Source of the DNA: a bacterium
Lineage (GTDB): Bacteria > Gemmatimonadota > Glassbacteria > GWA2-58-10
Direction of reading: 5' to 3'
DNA: 45,756 nt
NCBI GenBank assembly: GCA_021372515.1
Contig: JAJFUG010000065.1
Coordinates: forward strand, 1-45,756
The number at the start of each line of letters is the position of its first letter. Positions within the stretch are counted from its first letter, which is position 1. Positions 17,695 to 26,144 of this stretch are shown one piece after another. The position numbers and the translations under genes are program-made. Under the pieces are notes generated by a model that saw only the letters and a list, made by a program, of their open reading frames with translations, did no database searches and was not told the DNA's origin.

Positions 17695-19050
17695 TCAGAC
17701 CACTTCCGGCACCACGTAGGGATAGCGGTACTCGCGGCTGAGCTGGGAGTTGGCCTCCTCATCGCCCGGGAATGTCTCGGTGGCCGAATCGAAGATCACG
17801 GTGCGGCCGGTGCGGTAGGCGATGTTGCAGAGGTGGCACATCGAGGTGGACAGGTGGCCCTCCAGGATGTCGGCGTGGAGCATCGAGCGGTCGTGCGCCC
17901 GCACGGCGTCGATGAAATTGCCGAAATGCGGGTCGCCGGCCTCGCCGCGGGTGTTGGTCGCGGCTTTCTGGGCATCAGCCTCGTTGCCGCCCATGCCCGG
18001 CCCTGGCTCGTTCTTGCGGCCGAAATAGCTCTGCCAACTCGAACCGCCCAGCTTGAGCCAGCCCTCGGTGCCGTAGAAGAACTCGCCCTGCTCGATGTCC
18101 TCCTCCTTGTTGGAGTAGAGGCCGCGCACCTCGAGCTGGACTATCTTGCCGTTGGAATACTCCATCACCGAAATCTGCTGGTTCGGGGTCTCCTGGTCGC
18201 AGACATTGCCGAACTTGTAGTAGCCACCCAGGCTCTGGATCTTGCGCGGGTGCTCGTAGAGCTGAAGGCCCCAGCGGGCGCGGTCGCAGTTGTGCGGGCC
18301 GGTGTTGCCGGTGTCGCCGTTTCCGGTGTTCCAGAACCAGTGCCAGTTGTAGTGGAACTTGCACTCGTTGAACGGATACCAGGCGGCCGGGCCGACCCAG
18401 AGGTCGTAGTGCACGCCCTGTGGCACCGGGCTGTTGGGGGCGCGGCCGAAGCTGTCGCGGGCCTTGATCAGGCAGCTGCGGCACATGTAGACATCGCCCA
18501 GCTTGCCCGAGTGCAGGAACTCCATCGCCGACTGCATCATCTTGTTACTGCGGCTCTGGGTGCCGGTCTGCACGATACGGTCATACTTGCGGGCCGCTTC
18601 CACGATCTTGCGGCCTTCCCAGATGTTATGGGAGGTGGGTTTCTCCACGTAGACATCCTTGCCCGCCTGGCAGGCCCAGATCGCGGCCAGGGCGTGCCAG
18701 TAGTTGGGGCTGGCGATCGAGACCGCGTCGATGGTCTTGTCCTCCAGCACCTTGCGAATGTCTACCGCGGTGCGTGGTTTCTTGCCGCTGATCTTTTCCA
18801 GTGCGTCCACCGCCTCCGGGAACAGGCGCTCATCCACATCGCAGAGCAGCGAGACTTCGACACCCGGCAGGGCGGCGAAGCTTTCCATGTGGGCGCGGCC
18901 GCGGCTGTGGATACCCATCACGGCGATATTCACCCGGTCCGAGGGCGGGTTGGCGGCCCAGCCGGAGGCGATGTAGGGCCCGGCGGCGGCCACTGCGGCC
19001 GCTCCGATGCCCGCGCTGCGAAGAAAACCGCGACGGTCGATCGGTTTCAT
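17695..19050 (-). CDS. Tat-exported Gfo/Idh/MocA-family oxidoreductase
   Basis: The protein has 451 residues. ATG 19050 has GGAG 6 nt upstream. The N-terminus is a twin-arginine signal (DRRGFLRSAGIGAAAVAAAG), so it should be folded with its nicotinamide cofactor before export. The Rossmann part follows (NIAVMGIHSRGRAH, VSLLCDVDE, DAVSIASPNYWHA), with the catalytic-loop VEKPTS (E136-K-P138). The C-terminal domain has a GNTGPHNCDRARW segment, where H and D are the usual catalytic residues of this subgroup. Family members oxidise or reduce sugars and cyclitols, and some cleave glycosides through 3-keto intermediates. The gene is monocistronic, with its own promoter and terminator. Confidence 0.9.
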   Translation of the reverse strand: MKPIDRRGFLRSAGIGAAAVAAAGPYIASGWAANPPSDRVNIAVMGIHSRGRAHMESFAALPGVEVSLLCDVDERLFPEAVDALEKISGKKPRTAVDIRKVLEDKTIDAVSIASPNYWHALAAIWACQAGKDVYVEKPTSHNIWEGRKIVEAARKYDRIVQTGTQSRSNKMMQSAMEFLHSGKLGDVYMCRSCLIKARDSFGRAPNSPVPQGVHYDLWVGPAAWYPFNECKFHYNWHWFWNTGNGDTGNTGPHNCDRARWGLQLYEHPRKIQSLGGYYKFGNVCDQETPNQQISVMEYSNGKIVQLEVRGLYSNKEEDIEQGEFFYGTEGWLKLGGSSWQSYFGRKNEPGPGMGGNEADAQKAATNTRGEAGDPHFGNFIDAVRAHDRSMLHADILEGHLSTSMCHLCNIAYRTGRTVIFDSATETFPGDEEANSQLSREYRYPYVVPEVV

Positions 19051-19152
19051 CAATCACTCCCTCGTTGAAGTGTGCGGAGCTTGAATCTGCAGTTGAAAGA
19101 CAGATTGTTTTCGCTGGTCTGGACGGATGCGGCAGTTCGTAACCATGGACGA

Positions 19153-19181
19153 ATTATTGCACGGGCCCCGGCCAGGGTCAA
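19153..19181 (-). promoter_or_regulatory. Near-consensus promoter for the Gfo/Idh/MocA gene
   Basis: Read on the minus strand: TTGACC, 17 bp, AATAAT. Each hexamer matches consensus at five of six. It gives a leader of about 95 nt. Confidence 0.65.
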
Positions 19182-19293
19182 GGCTTTTATCATTCAAAGC
19201 GGCTCGAAAGCAGACGAAAGCACACGAAAATTGCAGACCAGCCACAGTCGCGGACAGGCGCAAGCGGGCCGCCTGTCCACGGTTCAGATCCAG

Positions 19294-20952
19294 TCACCGG
19301 CCGGACCCGTCGTCTCCCTGCTGCTCCAGAAAAGCCCCCAGCCGGTACATAGTCTTCGCGGAGGCAATCGAACAGTTGATCCAGCCGAAACGGTCCGACA
19401 GCTTGTACCGCGACCGCCACCAGTAGGTCGGGTAGTGGCCGCCGGTCTCATTCTGCACCGTCACCATCGAATTGGCCAGGGAGACCGCCTTGGCCAGGAA
19501 CAACCGGTCACCGGTAACCCGATAGGCTTTCAGGAAGACGTCGATGAAATTGGCGGCGCTGCCATCGATGGGCACATAGTAGTCGTACTGCTCCAGGGCG
19601 CAGGGAGTGACCCAGTCGGAGGAATCCTTCTTTCTCCACTCCGGTCCGGGCGACGGGCTGGGCCGCTCCCAGACCACGAACTGGTCCTCGGCGAAACGCA
19701 GGTACTCCCGGGCCATGCCAAGGTTTTCCGGGTTCTCCGTGGCATGGTCCAGATAATAGTTCGCCCCATCCACGGCCCCGTAGTGCGTAAGGTTATAGTA
19801 CGGCTTGCTCGGTTCCACGTCTTCGAACTGCCCCTCGAAATTGAAACTCTCGAACGGCCGCAGATAGTTGGGCCAGGCTGCCTGATAATTGCCGCTGTAC
19901 CTTTCGATCCCGAAATCAGTTTTCAGGCGGGTGAACAGCTCAAGAATCGGCCCGACCCTGACATAGTTGCTCGCGACCGCCTTCCCGGTGTGAATATCCA
20001 TTTTCAGCGGCCAGTTGCCATCCGCGAGCTGAATCCTGGCATAGGTGCCGGCGATCCTGACCGCCGCGTTCAGGAGAGACGTATCCGCCGTGACCCCGTA
20101 CAGATCCAGGTAAGCCAAGGCCGCCTGGGACGGATAGGACAACATGAGCTGGTCCCGGTACAGCAGCGAGGCATCGTTGGTCTTTCTCGCCTGCTGGTCC
20201 AGGAAGGACGGATCGTAGGTCGGCGGGAAGAACTCCAGGGGCGAGCCGGCGGGCAGGCTGTGGGCGATCAGGTATTTGCCCGCGTTTATCGCCACTGTCA
20301 TGGCTCCAGCGCTGTCCTGGGGGGCCAGTCTGGAGTACAGCAGCATGCCCTCGATAATGGCGGCCTCCATCTTGGAGGGGTAGCAGTAGAGGAAATACGC
20401 GCTGTCCGGCGCGCCTGTGGTGATCCAGCTCTGAAGGTACCGGTGGTGGAACAGATAGCCCAGGGCCCGCTGGGCGCTCTTGCAGTAATTGTACTGCGGG
20501 TCTTCACGATAGGGGCCGTCGAACGCGGCCGAGCGGTAGAAGCGGCGTTTCCCTGCCGTGCCCAGCGTTTTCCCGGCCTTGTCCAGCCCGCTGACCTCCA
20601 GGTCGACATAACCCACGGGCAGATCGTTCCAGATCGGGGCCAGCGCGGCCCACGGCTCCTGTGCCTGGAAAACGTATCCTTTTCCGCTGGAGTCCGGGAC
20701 CGCACTAAAACGGTAAGCCACCGCCCCAGCAACCGGGCTGAAATCGAAAGCCGGCGCATAGATGAACTGGCTGGCATTCACATTCCAGAACGCAAACTTG
20801 CCCGGCGCTCCCGGCCTGACCGGCGTGAGGGATTCCTCCAGCGCCTGGGCGTGCAGGGCCGGACGGTCGAATTCCGGGGCTTTTTCCGGCAGCGCCGGCG
20901 ATAGCAGTCCGGATAGAGCGATAAGAAAGAGTGAAAGAAAATGCGCCTTCAT
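19294..20952 (-). CDS. Secreted alpha/alpha-toroid hydrolase-like protein, family not recognised
   Basis: This is a 552-residue exported protein. ATG 20952 has a strong GGAGGGGA site upstream. A signal peptide (KAHFLSLFLIALSGLLSPA) is followed by an Ig/Fn3-like domain (about 50-150: FDFSPVAGAVAYRF, YVDLEVSGLDKAGKTLG). A helical region with spaced aromatic and acidic residues follows (YNYCKSAQRALGYLFHH, YPSQAALAYLDLYG, NWPLKMDIHTG, ALEQYDYYVPIDGSAANF, YPTYWWRSRY). This layout resembles (alpha/alpha)6-barrel polysaccharide hydrolases, lyases and epimerases, but no family-defining catalytic motif was recognised. Its neighbours are Tat-exported oxidoreductases, so a role in extracytoplasmic glycan handling is plausible. 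A candidate operator overlaps its promoter. Confidence 0.6.
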   Translation of the reverse strand: MKAHFLSLFLIALSGLLSPALPEKAPEFDRPALHAQALEESLTPVRPGAPGKFAFWNVNASQFIYAPAFDFSPVAGAVAYRFSAVPDSSGKGYVFQAQEPWAALAPIWNDLPVGYVDLEVSGLDKAGKTLGTAGKRRFYRSAAFDGPYREDPQYNYCKSAQRALGYLFHHRYLQSWITTGAPDSAYFLYCYPSKMEAAIIEGMLLYSRLAPQDSAGAMTVAINAGKYLIAHSLPAGSPLEFFPPTYDPSFLDQQARKTNDASLLYRDQLMLSYPSQAALAYLDLYGVTADTSLLNAAVRIAGTYARIQLADGNWPLKMDIHTGKAVASNYVRVGPILELFTRLKTDFGIERYSGNYQAAWPNYLRPFESFNFEGQFEDVEPSKPYYNLTHYGAVDGANYYLDHATENPENLGMAREYLRFAEDQFVVWERPSPSPGPEWRKKDSSDWVTPCALEQYDYYVPIDGSAANFIDVFLKAYRVTGDRLFLAKAVSLANSMVTVQNETGGHYPTYWWRSRYKLSDRFGWINCSIASAKTMYRLGAFLEQQGDDGSGR

Positions 20953-20986
20953 GAAAATCCCCTCCGGTAAGCGAGTCAGCGCCAGT

Positions 20987-21014
20987 AGTCTAAGAAGGCA
21001 TAAGTAGTGATCAA
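20987..21014 (-). promoter_or_regulatory. Candidate promoter for the secreted toroid protein gene
   Basis: Read on the minus strand: TTGATC, 16 bp, TAGACT, about 35 bp upstream of ATG 20952. It is of moderate quality, and its -35 lies inside the inverted repeat at 21008-21030. Confidence 0.35.
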
Positions 21015-21030
21015 CAGTGATTGTTAATCA
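21008..21030. promoter_or_regulatory. Inverted repeat, candidate transcription-factor operator
   Basis: The arms are TGATCAACA and TGTTAATCA, 9 bp each with one mismatch, separated by 5 bp. It covers the -35 region of the candidate promoter for the secreted protein gene, as a repressor or activator site would. The factor is unknown and no regulator gene lies next to it. Confidence 0.45.
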
Positions 21031-21192
21031 AGAAACATGCCTCTGGCAGGACTGACCTATCTTACTATTTTTCAACCGTCAAAGATTTTGGAGGTTGAAG
21101 GGATTCTCATTTTCAAAAAAAGGGTCTCATTTTTTTGACAAAAACATCTGCACCGGTTTCCAGATGAAGAAGGAATATAACGACCACCCGGC

Positions 21193-23061
21193 TCAACTGT
21201 AGCAGCGCACCTCGAACACGCGGGCCTCGGGTGCGCCGTTTGTCGCGGTCACCTCCAGGCGCACGGCATCGCAGCGCAGGTCCTTGAAGCGGTGCACACA
21301 CTTGCGCTGCCAGTTGCCGCTCACCTCGGCCACGGTGCTCCACTTGCGGTCCACCCGGCACTGGATGCGGTAGTCGCGCACGGTCTCGGGCTGGGCGCCC
21401 GCGAGCATCGATTTGTCGTAGCTGTCCTCGTGGGTCAGGGTGAGTGCGCGAGTCAGATCGGTGTCGAAAGTCAGGTGAAGCTCGCCCAGGACCTGCGCCT
21501 TGCCGAATTCCAAGGTCAGCGCGGCTTTGCCCGGCTCCAGAGACTGCGAGCGCCACTGGTGCGAATCGTTCCCCACGGTGCGCGCCACGCCGTCGGTCAC
21601 CTTACGCGCCTCGAAACCGCTCTGCTCCGTGGTTGCGGAGATTTTAGCCGTGCGGGCGAAATCCTCCGGGTCGCGGTTGGGGGTGCCCAGAAGGTAGGCA
21701 TCCTGCCGCAGCAGGGTCTGCTTGACCGCCTCGATGTCCTGCGGGCCGAACTCGCACGGCAGGCTGTCCTTACCCGCCGCCAGCGCCGCGGCCACGCCCG
21801 CGCCCTGGCCCATCACCGCGCAGGTGGCCATGACCCGCGTGGAGCAGAACGCCACGTGGCTGGCGCTGACCTGCCGGCCGGCGAAGAACAGGTTGGGCAC
21901 TTTGGCGGAATACAACGAGCGCAGCGGGATGGAATAGAGCTTGTCCAGCCGCTGCTGGTAGAAGAAATCGTCGTTCTTGCGGTAGAAACCCTCGCGCTGG
22001 TGGTGGTCGATCGGCCAGCCGCCGTAGGCCACCTCGTCCTCGAACACCCGTCCGCTCGTGAGGTCGTTCTGTCGCAGCCAGTAGGCGCCCTCCAGGCGGC
22101 GGCTCTCGCGGCGCGCCGGGATGAAACCGAACCAGTCCAGGGCCCAGGAGTCGGCCCCGTGGTCGCCGCGGTTCTTGATATGGTCCCAGACCCCCAGCAG
22201 TATTTTCAGCAGTTCCTCGCGGATACGGTTGTCGTCTTTGATCGTATCCAGCATGCCGCCCCACTCCAGCCACCAGTAGCCGTATTCGTAGCTTTCGTGC
22301 CCGCGGCCCAGTTCCTCGTCAGTCGCGTAGCGATAGGCCCAGGCCGGCGGGATGAATTTCATCGGGCGGCCGAAATCGCGGGCCTGGAACAGAAGCGTGG
22401 AACCCAGGGTGTAGGGCTCGGGCTGCTCCGGGGCCAGGGATTCATCGAACTCGCCTCTCGCCTCGCAGCCCACGCGGAACGGGTTGCCGGCCAGCACGCC
22501 CAGGGTCCCGTCCCCGGTGCAGTCGACAAACTGCAACCCCTCTATGGTGAGGTGCTCCTCGCGCCGCATGTCGTAGCACTGCACCGAAACGATCCGGCCG
22601 TTGTCCAGGCGGCAGCCGTCGAGCGTGGTGTTGAGCAGAAGGGTCAGGCCCGGCTGGTAGAATGTTTTCTCCCAGAGGATAAGGTCCCACATCGCAGCCG
22701 AGCGCTGGGGGTTACGCACCTGGTTGTCCAGGCGCATCTCCTCCAGGCTGCCGGTCTCGCGGCTGTCCGGGATGCCGTGGGTGTTGGCCCCGCAGATATG
22801 CATCCGCACCTCGCTGGAGGAGTTGCCCCCCAGCACCGGACGGTCCTGGATCAGCACCACGCTGGCCCCGGCGCGCGCGGCGGCCAGGGCCGCGCAGACC
22901 CCGCTCATCCCGCCGCCGGCCACCACGACATCCGCCTGGAGAGTGCTTCCGGATTTCGCCGCGCCGGCTGAGTCCGCCTGCGCTCGCGCGGGGACCGGTG
23001 AGGCCAGGGCGCCGCCCAGGCCCAGGGCGCCGCCCGCCTTCAGAAAATCCCGTCTTTGCAT
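21193..23061 (-). CDS. Tat-exported FAD-dependent oxidoreductase with F5/8-type C-terminal domain
   Basis: The protein has 622 residues. The N-terminus QRRDFLKAGGALGLG is a twin-arginine signal. The FAD-binding Rossmann motif is ADVVVAGGGMSGVCAALA, followed by VLGGNSSSEV, as in the FAD_oxidored group. FVDCTGDGTLGVLAG and, near the C-terminal side of the catalytic part, VPNLFFAGRQVSASHVAF complete the FAD fold. The last 130 residues or so (from about 490) look like a discoidin/F5-8 beta sandwich (HQWRSQSLEPGKAALTLEFG, LGELHLTFDTDLTR, CDAVRLEVTATNG), which often binds carbohydrate. Expected substrates are sugars or sugar-linked compounds in the periplasm or at the cell surface, but none can be named. 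The gene stands alone on its strand between intergenic regions. Confidence 0.85.
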   Translation of the reverse strand: MQRRDFLKAGGALGLGGALASPVPARAQADSAGAAKSGSTLQADVVVAGGGMSGVCAALAAARAGASVVLIQDRPVLGGNSSSEVRMHICGANTHGIPDSRETGSLEEMRLDNQVRNPQRSAAMWDLILWEKTFYQPGLTLLLNTTLDGCRLDNGRIVSVQCYDMRREEHLTIEGLQFVDCTGDGTLGVLAGNPFRVGCEARGEFDESLAPEQPEPYTLGSTLLFQARDFGRPMKFIPPAWAYRYATDEELGRGHESYEYGYWWLEWGGMLDTIKDDNRIREELLKILLGVWDHIKNRGDHGADSWALDWFGFIPARRESRRLEGAYWLRQNDLTSGRVFEDEVAYGGWPIDHHQREGFYRKNDDFFYQQRLDKLYSIPLRSLYSAKVPNLFFAGRQVSASHVAFCSTRVMATCAVMGQGAGVAAALAAGKDSLPCEFGPQDIEAVKQTLLRQDAYLLGTPNRDPEDFARTAKISATTEQSGFEARKVTDGVARTVGNDSHQWRSQSLEPGKAALTLEFGKAQVLGELHLTFDTDLTRALTLTHEDSYDKSMLAGAQPETVRDYRIQCRVDRKWSTVAEVSGNWQRKCVHRFKDLRCDAVRLEVTATNGAPEARVFEVRCYS

Positions 23062-23216
23062 GAGAGAGTCCCTTTCCAGCCCCTGGCAGGCCTCTTAGAA
23101 GAGTCAATGGCGCCCGGCGGACAGGTGTTTTGCAAATCCGCATCGGAGATTATATTCAACATCGGACCGGAAATGCAGCGGAACAACCATCCATACCGAA
23201 ATCAGGAGAACAGGTC

Positions 23217-23501
23217 ATGTCCTTTTTCGGCTTCATTTTCATCCTGCTCATCGCCGCGGTCTGCGGGGCGATCGGCCAGGCGATAGCCGGCTACTCGCTG
23301 GGCGGTTGCCTGGTCTCGGCGGCCGTGGGCCTGATCGGCGCACTGCTGGGCACCTGGCTGGCCCGGGCGAGCCACCTGCCGCTTCTTTTCAGCCTGCCCA
23401 TGGGCGAGGACCGATTCCCGGTGGTCTGGGCGATCCTGGGCTCGGCGCTGTTCAGCCTGATCGTGGGTTTCATCTCCCGCGGCCGCCACGACAAGCATTG
23501 A
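23217..23501 (+). CDS. GlsB/YeaQ/YmgE family small membrane protein
   Basis: This is a 94-residue, very hydrophobic protein. ATG 23217 has AGGAG 8-9 nt upstream; earlier in-frame starts lack one. The pattern is SFFGFIFILLIAAVCGAIGQ, then IAGYSLGGCLVSAAVGLIGA, then a TM segment ending LFSLIVGFISRGR. It gives three or four glycine-rich helices typical of the transglycosylase-associated (stress response) family. The biochemical role of this family is not established. It is transcribed toward the PH-like gene, with only 5 bp between the stop codons and no visible terminator hairpin. Confidence 0.8.
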   Translation: MSFFGFIFILLIAAVCGAIGQAIAGYSLGGCLVSAAVGLIGALLGTWLARASHLPLLFSLPMGEDRFPVVWAILGSALFSLIVGFISRGRHDKH

Positions 23502-23506
23502 GGCTT

Positions 23507-23977
23507 TCAGATATCCTCGTTCCAGCCCAGCCGCCGGGCGAAAGCCACCGGGTCGCTCGGTGTCAGGTGGACCTCCCGCCCGTCGTCCATGCTCAGCCGC
23601 AGGCAGTCATCGTAGCGGTTGCAGAAAGCCTGCGGAAAGACTGCCTCTATCCGGCGGATGCGGCTCGTCGCCACCGGCAGAAGTTCCACTTTCTCGATCT
23701 CATCCAGCCGCTCCCGGCGGCGGAACGGGCCGCAGCTCAGCTCCAGCACGCCGCCGCTCACACGGTAGCGCGTGTGAAACATGCAGTAGAGAAAGGCCGC
23801 CGCGGCCACCAGGACAGACAGCAGAATGGTCTGGAACCAGGCCGGGTCGCCCTCGAAAGTCCGCCCCTTGTATAGAATAGTTCCCTCGGCCGCAGCCGTG
23901 CCTGCCGCGATCGTGACAACCAGCCCCCAACTGGGCGTGGGACGGTCCTCGAACGGGGCTACCGGATCGTAGCTCAT
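23507..23977 (-). CDS. Two-TM membrane protein with bacterial PH-like domain
   Basis: This is a 156-residue protein. ATG 23977 has CAGGGGGCA just upstream. Two hydrophobic stretches (WGLVVTIAAGTAAAEGTILY and a TILLSVLVAAAAFLYCMF segment) are followed by a beta-rich domain (RYRVSGGVLELSCGPFRRRERLDEIEKVELL and LRLSMDDGREVHL). This is the usual order of bacterial PH-domain membrane proteins: a short hairpin anchor and then a cytoplasmic PH fold. Its stop-to-start spacing from the upstream GH36-like gene is 11 bp, so it is the last gene of that operon. No specific function can be assigned. Confidence 0.68.
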   Translation of the reverse strand: MSYDPVAPFEDRPTPSWGLVVTIAAGTAAAEGTILYKGRTFEGDPAWFQTILLSVLVAAAAFLYCMFHTRYRVSGGVLELSCGPFRRRERLDEIEKVELLPVATSRIRRIEAVFPQAFCNRYDDCLRLSMDDGREVHLTPSDPVAFARRLGWNEDI

Positions 23978-23988
23978 TGTGCCCCCTG

Positions 23989-26127
23989 TCAGAAAGCGAT
24001 TGTCAGGTTCACCGGCTCCGCGCCCGGCGCCTCCAGGCTGAGGAGACCGCTGTCCGGGTCGTACTCGAACGCCACAGCCGCCCCGGCTTCGGTGGACGCC
24101 GAGACGGGTTTCTTCTGGCTGTAGAAAGCGATCTTCCCGCCCGAGAGCAGCCCGGCGGCGTAGGTGTTCTGGTCCTTCCAGCCGCAACTGGCGAAAATCC
24201 CGGCAGCGTTGTACATATCGGTCCGTCCCAGCGGGGCGACCCCGTTGTCCACCCGGGCCACAGTGCAAAGCTCGAACTGCCTCGGCCCCAGCTCCAGCGG
24301 CCAGAACTCGCCCACTTTGCGCAGGGAGAGTTTGCCCGAACCGAACGACCAGACCGCGTACTCGTCCTCCGCGCTCAGGCCGGGGATGAGCGACACCCCC
24401 AGGCTGTCGTGGACCGTGACCGCGCTCAGGCTGTCGTAGCGGCAGTTCCAGGCCCCCAGGACCCAGGCGCCGCAGCGGTTGTGGTTGAACATTTTGAGGG
24501 CCACATCCTCACGTTGCGGGTCACGGAACAGGACATCCGCCGTGGGGCGGGCCGGCCCCGGGCAGCGCAGCACCCGGCCATCCGGCAGGCTGATCCGGGC
24601 CAGGATGCCGAAATCCTGCGCGCCGGGGCGGTCGGACAGATAGACCGGCCCCCCCGACACGGCGCGCGCCGAGGCGTGGAACGCGCCCCACGCGTGGCCG
24701 GACTGGAACATGTCCCAGTCCGGGACCCCTAACTGGCCGGTCATCAGGTCGTTGAAAGCGTTGGTGGTCAGGTGCTGGCCGTGGGTTTCCGGCTGGTCCG
24801 GGAAAAAGTCATCCGAGTTGCGGACCACGCTGGAGGTGGCGTTCATGAACAACTCATCCGTGCCCTGGCCCATGCAGTTGATCAGGTTGCCCACGCCGAA
24901 CAGGCTGTCCACCGAGGCCTCCAGGGCGCGCTTGTAGGCCTCCATCACCTCGGTCATGGGGCCCAGGCCGTAGGTCATGAATTCCAGGTGCGACTGGTTG
25001 TCCACCTTGAGGCCGGTCACGCCCTGGCTGGCCATCCAGCCGTGGTAGGCGGCGTAGAAAGCCCGGATGTCCTGGGGCGTGACCACGCTGAACGGCCTGG
25101 GCAGCGATTCGAGCATGGTCTCGTTCAGCGGACGGTTGGACTTGCCGACAGAATTCCAGGTGCGGAACGGCTTCAGCTCCGCGGCCGCGGTGTCGATCCC
25201 GTTCCAGTAGCCCTGCAGGGTCTGCCAGACAAAAAAGTCGGGCACCCCGTAGGTGTCGCGCGCCGCGGAGACAGTGGCGGCCAGCCCCTGGGGGAATTTC
25301 ACACTGTCCACGCCCAGGCCGCAGAGGAAAGTCCCCTTGATGTCTCCCCCGCGCACACGGACCTGCTGCCAGCCGTCATCCAGCACCAGCCAGCCCAGGT
25401 GCACCCCACCGACCTTGAACGATTTCAGGCCATCCAGCACACCCTGGTGCGTGACCTCGTGATAGAACGAGTTCCAGGTGCACCAGCCCAGGCTTTCGAG
25501 CCAGAGTGGCGGGGTTTTCTCCGTGCGCAGCCGTCCCTTGCCCACGGCGTGCACCGCCGCGGCGAACGCGCTGTCGAGCAGGGTGTAGGGGTCATCCCCC
25601 AGGGCGACATAGGCCCCGCGCAGCTCCACACCCGCCGGGCCCTCAGGCATATTGTCGTCCGCGGTGAGCATCAGGGCGCCCCCGGCCCCGCCGGCGTTCA
25701 TCCGGTAGCCCTTGTCGATCAGCGGCAGCAGCAGCCCGATCCGGCCATCCGCGCAGCGCCAGAGCAGGAACTGCACCTCGGTGGGCAGCTCGGATTCGCT
25801 GGAGCCGAAGGCCGGATTCATCCACCAGGCTTTTTTTCGGTACAGGGCGGTGAACCGCTCCAGGCCCTCGATGTGCATTCCGGTCCAGCAGTAATAACCG
25901 TTGTCGCTCCGGCCGGTGGTTAGGTGCAGGAACGCCCCGCTCGCGGTGTTTCCGCTGTCCGCCACGGCGACCCCGGCGGGCAGGCCGCTCAGCACCGGAC
26001 GACCCTCCAGGCTGAGCACACCCTCCGCCACGCTCCAGGGGGCCGGGCTGACCCGGCCTCCACCTGCAGAACACGCACAGAACACGAGCGACAGGAACAG
26101 GACCGCAGACAGGCAGGCTCTAAGCAT
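23989..26127 (-). CDS. GH36-like (raffinose synthase / alpha-galactosidase family) secreted protein
   Basis: The protein has 712 residues. ATG 26127 has GGAG 8 nt upstream and an earlier in-frame GTG does not. A signal sequence ending near FCAC (C17 and C19) may be a lipoprotein signal, though the lipobox is not canonical. Family motifs are WCTWNSF (215-221), VLDDGWQ (248-254), GLKVDNQ with probable nucleophile D376, and RNSDDFF with probable acid/base D439 or D440. This is the raffinose synthase/Sip1 branch of GH36, which acts on alpha-galactosides. The bacterial members are mostly uncharacterised. It lies 17 bp after the aspartic protease gene and 11 bp before the PH-like gene, so the three share transcription from the promoter at 27106-27133. 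Confidence 0.85.
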   Translation of the reverse strand: MLRACLSAVLFLSLVFCACSAGGGRVSPAPWSVAEGVLSLEGRPVLSGLPAGVAVADSGNTASGAFLHLTTGRSDNGYYCWTGMHIEGLERFTALYRKKAWWMNPAFGSSESELPTEVQFLLWRCADGRIGLLLPLIDKGYRMNAGGAGGALMLTADDNMPEGPAGVELRGAYVALGDDPYTLLDSAFAAAVHAVGKGRLRTEKTPPLWLESLGWCTWNSFYHEVTHQGVLDGLKSFKVGGVHLGWLVLDDGWQQVRVRGGDIKGTFLCGLGVDSVKFPQGLAATVSAARDTYGVPDFFVWQTLQGYWNGIDTAAAELKPFRTWNSVGKSNRPLNETMLESLPRPFSVVTPQDIRAFYAAYHGWMASQGVTGLKVDNQSHLEFMTYGLGPMTEVMEAYKRALEASVDSLFGVGNLINCMGQGTDELFMNATSSVVRNSDDFFPDQPETHGQHLTTNAFNDLMTGQLGVPDWDMFQSGHAWGAFHASARAVSGGPVYLSDRPGAQDFGILARISLPDGRVLRCPGPARPTADVLFRDPQREDVALKMFNHNRCGAWVLGAWNCRYDSLSAVTVHDSLGVSLIPGLSAEDEYAVWSFGSGKLSLRKVGEFWPLELGPRQFELCTVARVDNGVAPLGRTDMYNAAGIFASCGWKDQNTYAAGLLSGGKIAFYSQKKPVSASTEAGAAVAFEYDPDSGLLSLEAPGAEPVNLTIAF

Positions 26128-26144
26128 GGCGGAAGCTCCGGGGA

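Noticed and set aside
23100-23216. Possible promoters around TATATT/TATAAT at 23149-23156 for the genes on either side
   Set aside because: The -10 elements are good on both strands, but no acceptable -35 lies at 16-18 bp.
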